A DNA stretch of 64,000 nucleotides from Bursaphelenchus xylophilus (lineage: Eukaryota > Nematoda > Chromadorea > Rhabditida > Aphelenchoididae). Below are positions 25,007 through 33,085 of this stretch, piece by piece. The stretch spans positions 6,324,001 to 6,388,000 of the forward strand of contig CAJFCV020000006.1 in the NCBI GenBank assembly GCA_904066235.2. Reading direction: 5' to 3'. The notes beneath the pieces are model-generated. The model did no database searches, was not told the origin of the DNA, and saw only the letters and a program-made list of their open reading frames with translations. The stretch's first letter is position 1. The number at the start of each line of letters is the position of its first letter. The translations under genes were made by a program, and so were the position numbers.

Positions 25007-26254
25007 TCATTCTTGTAACTCCTGATCAAAGAAGAATTCCCCGAATCCTTGGCCGGCTAGTTTGGCCCCGCTCTTGTGTTTGGCCAATTCCTCGATGTCA
25101 ATCACTTGTTCGTGCATAAATCCATCGACGAAATCGGCGAATTGAGAGTCGTTGAATTCATCGGCCGTTTTGTTTAGTTGATGGAACAGGGAATTGATAT
25201 CCTTCTCCAATTCAATGGAATGATCAAAACAATGTTTTATATGCTTGAAGTCCGTGACCTCGGGCTTTACGATCGTTTGGAACAGAACCCGACCACCTCG
25301 GGTGTTCAAGTAATGGAAGAGCTGAAACATTCAAATGCGTAACAATTACAAGACTCAGAAACGGAATCTTTTTAAGACTATCAACATTTTTCATACGACG
25401 ATTTTACTTTACACGGCTACTGTAAATGTCGGACCTTGAATTTTTCAAGTTATGCGAATATTACAAAAGTTCCCGATCTGAATACGAATATCAAATATCT
25501 GGAGTCAAAAATATGAATATTCGAAAAAACATAATCCAAAAAACTTTTGTAATCTTGGGCCCATCCCGTATACAGTAAGACTTTCAAATCTAGTTCAAAA
25601 AATAGGAATATGAATACGAACAGTGCACAAATAGTCGTATTCGAATTCGTTAGAATACATTAATCCGCAGTACTAATTACGCCGAGAGAGCACGCAGAAC
25701 GCGGAGGGTGGCCAGAGAGAAAAACACTTTCCGGCCGTATTTTTGCCAGTTTACAACGGAAAAATTTTTTTTGTGGAAAGATTACCCTCTACGATAGAAA
25801 TCGGCATGAAACTTTTTATACTAATTCGCAAAAGACCATTACATTTTTGTTGACTTTCGATCAAGAAATTTTTGTCGTTTCTGCAAAACGCGAGTTAGGA
25901 TTTTCGCATATTTCGTAGAGAAAATTATTCTAAATTTGTGCCAAGTTTCATCAAAATCTGACCGTCGCACTTGATGTACCTTCCTTGTAAATTGGGGATT
26001 TGAAGTTTTTAGGAGTCTTTGATACTCTAGAAAACGGTCCTTTCAAAATGCAAATGACTTACTTTATCCGCGTGTTCTCTTTTCTTGTCGCTCAATCTGA
26101 GAAAAAACTTGAATAAGTTGACCAAAGCCACATCATGACGGTCAAAGAAATACGCCACGTTCAGATAATGATAGGAAGCATCCAGCAGTTTCCCTCCAAC
26201 CTCATTCAATGCCGATTCGGCATTCGCATGGAAGTTTTGACGAATCTGGCTCAT
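25007..26254 (-). CDS. Ferritin subunit with altered ferroxidase site
   Basis: Two exons (26254-26063 and 25321-25007) give 168 residues with the four-helix ferritin fold: RQNFHANAESALNEV, FFDRHDVAL, REHADKLFHYLNTRGGR, ELEKDINSL and HEQVIDIEELA. There is no signal peptide, so the cage is probably cytosolic iron storage. Compared with heavy-chain ferroxidase ligands (human E27, Y34, E62, H65, E107, Q141), this protein has L, Y, K, H, E, Q. Two ligands are lost, and the E62 position is Lys as in vertebrate light chains. It may assemble with another catalytic ferritin. The intron carries a diverged repeat (25678-25990). The gene is divergent from the dehydrogenase at 26390 with 135 bases between starts, containing two GATA motifs. 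Confidence 0.92.
25678..25990 (-). repeat. Diverged copy of the 957-1399 MITE family
   Basis: The reverse complement aligns along its length with about 950-1265. Shared blocks include CAGATTTTGATGAAACTTGG, CACAAATTTAGAATAATTTT and GTGCTCTCTCGGCG. One terminus ends next to TA. It lies in the ferritin intron and lacks the second inverted terminus, so it is truncated. Confidence 0.7.
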
Positions 26255-26310
26255 TTTGGAAAAGTTTTGATTAACTGGGGGTTACTCCTATTTCGGACGC
26301 GAGAAAAAGA

Positions 26311-26340
26311 ATCTTATCAACCCGACTTTTCTTTTATCAG
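26311..26340. promoter_or_regulatory. Paired GATA-factor motifs in ferritin/SDR divergent promoter
   Basis: CTTATCA at 26313 and TTTTATCAG at 26332 lie in the 135-base gap between the ferritin and dehydrogenase starts, their blocks offset by 20 bases. The same arrangement, with the shared spacer CCCGACTT, recurs upstream of the second dehydrogenase (28281-28310). TTATCA/TGATAA is the site bound by nematode intestinal GATA factors such as ELT-2. Intestinal expression is inferred. Confidence 0.55.
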
Positions 26341-26389
26341 TCTCATTTCCCCATCGCTAATTTCATCAAATTTGTTTACCCAGAAAGAA

Positions 26390-27416
26390 ATGACAACGTT
26401 CGGATTGGAAGGGAAACTGGCACTTGTAACAGGTAAGCAGATCAATGATTACTTTGCTCGCTCAAATTTCAAAATGCTGTTTACCAGCAATTTTTAATCG
26501 AAAAACAAACAAATGACAAACAACATATGCTTCTTAGAGGGCTCATGGCGAAGTTGTATTTAGTTTATTTGTAAAATTAATAACTTTTTATAAAGGCGCG
26601 GCCAGAGGAATTGGAGCGGCCACAGCCCGCAAATTTGCTGAACATGGAGCTAATGTAATCCTGGTGGACCTGAGAAGGGAAGAGCTTACAGAGACCGCGG
26701 AGAAACTTAAAGATGGTAAATGTTATGCCAATTATTAAGCCTAAACACAACTTATAGGCTTTCCAAACTTGAACATTGAGCCCGAAATTTGTGATGTCAG
26801 CAAAAAAAGCGAAGTTGATGCCCTAGCCGAGAGATTGGACAAGAAATTCCCTCATACAATTGATATCCTAGTAAATAATGCAGCTATTCTGCTGGTAAAA
26901 CAGTACCTGGATGTCACTGATTACGAATTTGAAAACGTCCTAAGTGTAAATTTGAAGTCAGTTCATTGGGTGGGTCGACGTTTCTACGAACTTCGTATCA
27001 TGTTATCTCTAATTCACCAATAAATTCAGGTAACGCAAGAATTCGCCAAAAGAGCCGTCGCTCAGAAAAGACCCATGTCAGTGATCAATCTCTCCTCTAT
27101 CACAACAAATGCTGGAATGTTGGAGTTATCTCCGTATGTCGCTGCCAAGGATGGAATCAACGGACTGACCAAGGTCTTGGCCAGAGAATTAGGCCAGTAC
27201 AACATAAGAGTTAACGCCATTAAACCCGGCTTCGTGGACACACCGATGAATACACATTTGGATGAGAAATACAGAGCCGAGGTGGCCAAGAAGACGCCCT
27301 TAGGGCGATGGGCAAAGCCCGAGGAAATCGCGAATGTAATCGTTTTCTTCGCCTCGGACCTGGCTGGATTCTGCACGTGCAGTTTCGTCGATGTAAATGG
27401 AGGAATGTCGATATGA
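26390..27416 (+). CDS. DCXR-like short-chain dehydrogenase/reductase, copy 1
   Basis: Four exons (26390-26432, 26596-26715, 26758-26969, 27030-27416) give 253 residues in perfect phase. The NAD(P)-binding Rossmann motif is TGAARGIGAATA, then NNAAI in place of the usual NNAG, the active-site serine in NLSSITTNA, and the catalytic pair YVAAK. PLGRWAKPEEIANVIVFFAS is the C-terminal SDR motif. The closest family I recall is L-xylulose/dicarbonyl reductase (human DCXR, worm DHS-21), which also has NNAA; the actual substrate is unknown. Copy 2 at 28356-31106 has the same exon boundaries, so the two arose by tandem duplication. Confidence 0.9.
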
Positions 27417-27471
27417 ATAATCAACGATAAACAATATGATTGTTCAATGCGGTTTCTACCATTCCCTGATA

Positions 27472-27665
27472 CTAGTCGCGGAAAAAAGTCCTTAGAATTT
27501 TTCGCGGCCCCCAAATCTCGTCGCACCCTGAAATGTTGATTTGTCGCGGGAATCGAGCGCGACAATAAGGCAAAATCAACAAAATTGCACAGTGCAAAAT
27601 GTGTTTTCGGGTGAATGCACAGTGCGGAGTCGCAGAAAATTCTAAGGACTTTTTTCCGCGACTAG
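27472..27665. mobile_element. 194-bp MITE with perfect 30-bp terminal inverted repeats and TA duplication
   Basis: The left terminus (beginning CTAGTCGCGGAAAAAAGTCC) is exactly the reverse complement of the right terminus for about 30 bases. TA flanks both ends (27470-27471 and 27666-27667), the target-site duplication typical of Tc1/mariner-type insertion. The element lies between the two dehydrogenase genes, about 55 bases after the stop of the first. Confidence 0.85.
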
Positions 27666-27744
27666 TACTAGCACTACTCGCTCTCAAAAGTTAATTTATC
27701 GCCAACGTCAAGCGCGAAAATTCGGGTTACGCGCGCAAAAATGC

Positions 27745-27855
27745 ACGTCGCTAGTGCAAATCAGAGAAAACCGCACGAATCTTTGCCAGTTTCGTGCGTA
27801 AAATTTCTTATTTTTTGCGGAAACATTACGGCAGAAATAGGCATGGGACTTCTGT
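27745..27855 (-). repeat. Fragment of the 957-1399 repeat family
   Basis: The reverse complement (CCATGCCTATTTCTGCCGTA then GCACGAAACTGGCAAAG and GCGGTTTTCTCT) matches about 1135-1235 of the first copy. Only an internal fragment is present. Confidence 0.55.
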
Positions 27856-28280
27856 GACCACCTTTACATCTGTTCAACAAAGCAAATTGGCGTCGCTTAT
27901 CTCACGGGCCGTTTTTCGGTTGATGATGAAGAGAATCAGCCAGTGGAAGAGCTGAAACTGATTGTAATGTATTACGTATTACACACGGTTCGGTCGCCTT
28001 TTGGAGAGAAAAGAGCAGTCTAAAAGTCAAATTAAGGTTCCGAAAGTCAATTTACGGAACAATAGCAACCAATAGATGGTTCCAGACTTGATTGTAATAA
28101 ATCATTTAAATGCGCCTTAATTTCCTTTGACGTTTTTCATCATTAATTGTTGCATTTTGTTCTTGTAACTTCATCACTCTAGCATCAGATTACCGACAAA
28201 ATCACTTCGCCAAGATCTGAAAGATCCGTAACAGAACAGCTTCTCACAAGTAACCTGCTTCTAAACCATAAATACTACTT

Positions 28281-28310
28281 CTTTTATCAGCCCGACTTAC
28301 ACCTTATCAG
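28281..28310. promoter_or_regulatory. Paired GATA-factor motifs upstream of second dehydrogenase
   Basis: Two TTATCAG sites (at 28284 and 28304) are offset by 20 bases, with CCCGACTT between them, copying the arrangement at 26311-26340. They lie 46-75 bases before the ATG at 28356. Confidence 0.55.
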
Positions 28311-28355
28311 TGCTGATTTTTGGAGTGATTCCAGCCGGTTTATTTAGTTCCAGAG

Positions 28356-31106
28356 ATGACAGCGTTCGGACTGGAGGGGAAATTGGCCTTGGTAACAGGT
28401 AAGGAAGACTCTTCCCATGTTGTATAAAAGGCTCGTTTGGCTACATTTGATTCGCTCTTTTCATGGCTTGGGAAACGAAGTGTCCAAAAATTTTTTCGTC
28501 TACCAAAACAACGGTAAAAAAGTTACGATTACATTCTACATGCTTACTAATAATTGTTGTTCTTTTTACAATTTTCCCGACTTTGTTTCTGCGACAGAAT
28601 ATAAATAAAAAATTTTTTTTGCCATTTCGTTTCCCAAGCCGTAAAAGGCGCAATTCAAATGTAGCCGTACTCTTTAAGGCTTTTTTCACGCTGACATCTT
28701 TTTTTGCCGCGGTTTCAAAATTTTTTATTTACTCTATTTTAGTATTTTGTCTGTCAGGAGTATTATTTTTACAATTTTGCTTACCAATTTACAAGGTACG
28801 GCAATTTTTCGGCCGGATTTGAATTGGATATTACGTTTTTAGATTTCGGTCAAATTAAAAAAAATTTTCCCTGAATCCTCAGACTCCTCCATTTTGATGC
28901 GTATGTCACCATCCTTATGTGTTTGTTGTTAATTTTTACTTCAGTTCAATAAATGGGTATAACATATTATACAGGGTGGGGCATCTTTGTGGCCCGATTT
29001 GAATTGACTATAACTTCTTTAGTTTTTGGCCAAATTTTAAAATTCTTTTTTTCCCTGAATCGTCAGCTAACCCCATTTTGTTTGATACCAAATATGTTAT
29101 ACATAGTAAGTGTATCTCTACAGTTATTGGATTTATTCTTGGAGTTCATTTTTTCGGTCGTTTTTCGGTTGTTTTTTCGGTCTTTCCCGGTGTGTCCAGA
29201 AATGGAGTACGGTCCGGAAGAAAAATACGGTGGAATTTACCCTCCCGAAAATCGACGATGAGAATAAGAACAAAAAGTGAAGATCAACCTCCAGAGTTCG
29301 TCGAATGGTCCATGGTGAATGCATTCCCTCGGTTCTGGCCAAACTTCGTGTACTCATATGCGGATTTTCTCGGAATTTTGACAAAACTTCTTCAATTTTC
29401 AATTCCGTTCATACCCATCTTTCCTGCTTTTTTTGTTTCCTGTTAACGCTGGCAGTCTCAAGAAACTTATTCCACGAACGTCGAATTGTCTTGCGATCTG
29501 GAGGTTAGGCATTACGTCCGTATTTCATGCGGTATCCCCATTTGAAAATTTAACGCCGAACCGTACTTTCTATACCAAACCACAGACCAAGCCTTTTCTT
29601 CCACACCGGACTCCATTTTCGGACACACCGGGAAAGGCCGAAAAAACAACCGAAAAACAACCAAAAAAATGACTTCAAGAATAAATCCAATAACTGTAGA
29701 TGACGCTCACCTATGTATAACATATTTGGTATCAAACAAAATGGGGTTGGCTGACGATTCAGGGAAAAAAAGAATTTTAAAATTTGGCCAAAAACTAAAG
29801 AAGTTATAGTCAATTCAAATCGGGCCACAAAGATGCCCCACCCTGTATTTGGTATTAACAAAATGGAGGAGTCTGAGGATTCAGGGAAAAAAATTTAACA
29901 TTTTGCCAAAGGCCAAAAAAGTCATACAATTCAAATCCGGCCGAAAAATTGCCGCACCCTGTTTTCGTTATAATTGCAGGCGCAGCACAAGGAATTGGGG
30001 CTGCAACGACACGGAAGTTCGCTGAACATGGCGCAAATGTGATTCTCGTTGACATAAAAGAAGATGTTTTGAAAAATACGGCACAAGAAATTCAGAAAGG
30101 TATATTTTTGACACTTACTAGTTAGTCAAAACTAGGGTTTGTACGTTCCGGGTATATATGGCTCGGGACTTCTAAATCTCTCAACAAGAGTCAATCCGAA
30201 CCCAGCAAATTTAGTACAAAGTTAAAAGTTGCGCAATCTGACATAACATTACGCCTTTCTCCCATTGCTGCCTTTCAATTTCTGCCTTTCTCTGTCGCCT
30301 CCTCTTTTTTTGTCAACTTTTAACTTGGACTAAATTTGCAGGTTTCCGATGGATTTTTGCGGAGAGATTTAGAAGTCCCGAGCCTGGTCAAAACCTGTGA
30401 AAAATATCAAAATAATATTTTTTGTTTATTTTAGATTTCCCGAACTTGAAGATTATTGCGGAAGTCTGCGATGTTAGTCAGAAAAGGGAAGTAGATGCAT
30501 TGGCGGAGAGAGTGGAGAAGATATTTCCCCAATCCATTGATGCTTTAGTCAATAATGCTGCAATCGTCAACATTAGCCCATATTTGGAACTAAAGGAAGA
30601 GGACTTTGACAAAGTGTTAGCAACTAATTTGAAATCTGTTCATGTGGTAGGCTATGTTTTAATTTTGTATAAATCTAATCGTAAGTATATTTTTTTACTT
30701 ATTATTTCTGTTTGTTCAGGTAACCCAAGTCTTTGCCAAACAAGCGGTTGCCCAAAAGCGCCCGCTGGCAGTTGTAAATCTCTCATCGATCACCACTAAT
30801 GCTGGAATGGCCCAGATTGCACCGTATGTTGTAGCCAAGGAAGGAATAAATGGTCTGACAAAGGTGCTGGCCAAGGAGTTGGGAAAGTACAATATCCGAG
30901 TGAACTCGATTAAGCCTGGCTTTGTGGATACACCCATGAACGCGCATCTAAACGACGCTTCTCGTGCTGATATTGCTCGTCAAACGCCCTTAGGGCGAAT
31001 GGCGCCGCCCGAAGAGATAGCGAATGTAATTGTTTTTTTCGCTTCAGACCTGGCCAGTTTCTGTACTGGCAGTTTCGTTGATGTGAATGGCGGTATGACA
31101 CTCTAA
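28356..31106 (+). CDS. DCXR-like short-chain dehydrogenase/reductase, copy 2
   Basis: A tandem paralogue of the gene at 26390 with identical intron positions. Exon 1 (28356-28398) encodes MTAFGLEGKLALVT; exon 2 starts at 29980 (GAAQGIGAATTRKFAEHGAN); exon 3 starts near 30435; the last exon ends at 31106. Motifs: Rossmann TGAAQGIG, NNAAI, serine in NLSSITTNA, catalytic YVVAK, PLGRMAPPEEIANVIVFFAS. All SDR catalytic residues are intact. The first intron has expanded to 1,581 bases by nested mariner-like insertions, and the second intron carries a further MITE (30160-30384). The substrate is unknown. Confidence 0.9.
28971..29846. mobile_element. Inner Tc1/mariner-like element, about 875 bp
   Basis: Inverted arms of about 170-190 bases begin CAGGGTGGGGCATCTTTGTG and are flanked on both sides by TA. 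The interior carries a decayed minus-strand reading frame with a helix-turn-helix motif typical of Tc1/mariner transposases. It is inserted inside the related outer element. Confidence 0.8.
29133..29402 (-). pseudogene. Transposase relic with helix-turn-helix
   Basis: The reading frame encodes KFRENPHMSTRSLARTEGMH followed shortly by IRRTL. This resembles the N-terminal HTH of Tc1/mariner transposases (ENPxxSTRxLA...RTL). The sequence after it is hydrophobic and does not resemble a DDE domain; the frame ends early, so this is a broken copy. Confidence 0.55.
30160..30384. mobile_element. 225-bp MITE with perfect 23-bp terminal inverted repeats
   Basis: The left end (30160-30182, beginning GGCTCGGGACTTCTAAATCT) and right end (30362-30384) are exact reverse complements. 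Inner matching blocks (CAAATTTAGTACAAAGTTAA on the left against a TTAACTTGGACTAAATTTG block on the right) extend the symmetry. There is no clear target-site duplication and no coding capacity. It sits in an intron of dehydrogenase copy 2. Confidence 0.8.
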
Positions 31107-32321
31107 ACTGGACCATTTGTATAGATTACTCCTTTATCAAGAGTCTGATGTGATTAACTTACTCCATTTTATCACTCGCATATCGCCAACCACAAGCCCG
31201 GTTATGATGATTAATAAACAAGTGCTTCATCCACTCTCATGAGTAATATTCAGCACACATTCATTTCTTTGTGGCACATTTCGCAGTCTGCGGGTGCTTC
31301 TAACAAAGTAAAAGACCATGGTAATCGTATTTGAATCGAACAAAAACGGAAATGTTTTTGTGCCTTTTTTGATTGCCACTGTCATAAGAGAATAATGGCC
31401 ATGGGATGATCAAATTAGGGCCTCCCTCCCTCTTGGATGTGGAGTAACACTTGAGAGCCGAGTTTTTGTCTAATCTAATCCAATTGTTTCGTGCTGAAAC
31501 TGAGTAGAATTTTTTGAAATTTATAGTGGGGAATTGCAATAACTTTTGTTACATGCATACTCTAATATGTGAAGCATATCTTTAATGGGAGTGGCTCTTT
31601 AGCCATGTATCTTCGTCCCTTTATGCCCATCCAGAGGTCGGTCGGGCATAGATAAGGTTAATTTCCCATGGCATAGGGCCCTTAGGGAGTAACTCCATTC
31701 GTGATGTCTAAAACCCCGTTCTTTAATTGCGTCCGCTTATTGCCTTGATAGTCGCTTATCATCGTGACATCACCTCAGCCCCGTCTCAACACCCTCAGGG
31801 CAAAAGTTTTGGTTAATGAAGAAAGAGAAATAAATCCAAGTAAAAGAAAAGCGCAATAGAGCCGGAGGCTACGAAGGAAGTGCTGGGCAGTAAGGACGTC
31901 GGTTCGCCTTTCTTTCGTCGCATCAAGACTTGAATTTTGTTGTTCTAGAAGAGGAACTCGTTCGCTTTTTTAAAACTTTTGTATGGCTAGATTCCAGGTG
32001 TTTGTGACCAAAATTTGGCCTTTCCCCCAATGCCCCGAAAGGGACGAACTCGTTTCCCAAAAGAAGGCGATCCAACGCTTAGAAATTTTATTCGGCAATA
32101 TCTATCTCCGAGAAAAGCGCACCCAATTTGAAAATGGCCACAATAAGTGCGAGGAATTTGCGTTATTTCCGGTTATTGAGGCCCATCTGACTTGCGGCGT
32201 TCCGTGTTTTTCTCAACTTTGGCCCATTAATTTCAGGACAAAAAAGTGCCTTAGGGCCCAGTGCCAAGAGCCGTGTGATTAATCGGGGATCGGGCCCTCT
32301 GGCATTAGATGATGATCGGGG
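31107..32321. other. Intergenic DNA before the C1orf21-like gene
   Basis: It contains the 3' flank of the dehydrogenase and the presumed promoter and 5' UTR of the next gene. ORFs around 31300-31539 and 31983-32282 have no protein-like features. Confidence 0.5.
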
Positions 32322-32811
32322 ATGGGATGTCCCTGGTCACGTCCCGCATCGGCTTCTGAATCCAAAGCCGACGTCTATAGCGTCTCCAAGCAGGATCGGG
32401 CTTCATTGGTGGACGTTGATGATGGGGAGGGATCACCCGAGACCTCGCCCCAGAACGGCCACTCACATCTCAATCGACGCGACACACCGGCCAAAGGATT
32501 ACTGAACCCAGATAGGTAAGAGTTTTCTTAAGAACATTCCTCATCACTTGTGTTTTCAGACGTAATACCTCTAAACAAAACACTCGGACGTCCCCAGCGT
32601 AGGTTATGAAACTATAACGTCATTTTGCAAATACTTTAGATTACTGACCAGCAACAGTCAACATGAGTTCTTTCGTATGTTGGAGGAAAAGATCGCTCAG
32701 GTATGTTCTTTCGATCTACCACCAGCATACGTGTTAAAAGTCTCCTTGTCCTTGACTAATATTCTCTTTCAGGGCCCCGGCGAATTGACGGACTCTGACG
32801 CAGAGCAGTGA
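32322..32811 (+). CDS. Small N-acylated C1orf21-like protein
   Basis: Four exons (32322-32515, 32560-32598, 32640-32700, 32773-32811) join in phase to 110 residues. The N terminus MGCPWS fits dual acylation: Gly2 for N-myristoylation, Cys3 for palmitoylation, and Ser6. The middle is polar and disordered. The C-terminal block SQHEFFRMLEEKIAQG, followed by an acidic tail, closely resembles the C terminus of vertebrate C1orf21, another MGC-starting protein of about 120 residues with unknown function. Attachment to the inner face of a membrane is inferred. The match at both ends plus the in-phase exons make the gene real despite its small size. Confidence 0.8.
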
Positions 32812-33085
32812 CACCGCCTCCATCCTCGTTTCCACGGGTATCGATCGAATAATAATATATGTAATACGTCTCGGCTTTCTTCGCTTTTCTCGAATTTTCC
32901 AGTACGATTAGACATTAAATGTACTCAAAACGTATACATGGACTTTATTTTTTGAAGAGAAAGGAAATTCTGAAACACGTTTAAGGGACAGGAATTATGC
33001 TTGATTAACAACGTGCTCGATTAATATGAGCCAGTTATATTTTGGGGGTTACGCCCTTAGGGCTTAGTCTTTGCTGTCAAAAAAG

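Larger units (their letters stand above)
28791..29962. mobile_element. Outer mariner-like element interrupted by a related element
   Basis: The left part (28791-28970) is the reverse complement of the right part (29847-29962), sharing CGGCAATTTTTCGGCCGGAT and TCCCTGAATCCTCAGACTCC. The right terminus reads CAGGGTGCGGCAA on its reverse strand, close to the inner element's CAGGGTGGGGCAT. It lies in the first intron of dehydrogenase copy 2 and was split by the inner insertion. Confidence 0.75.

Noticed and set aside
31983..32282. ORF of 99 residues before the C1orf21-like gene
   Set aside because: Product lacks any recognisable feature and is out of frame with the downstream exons; probably promoter or 5' UTR.
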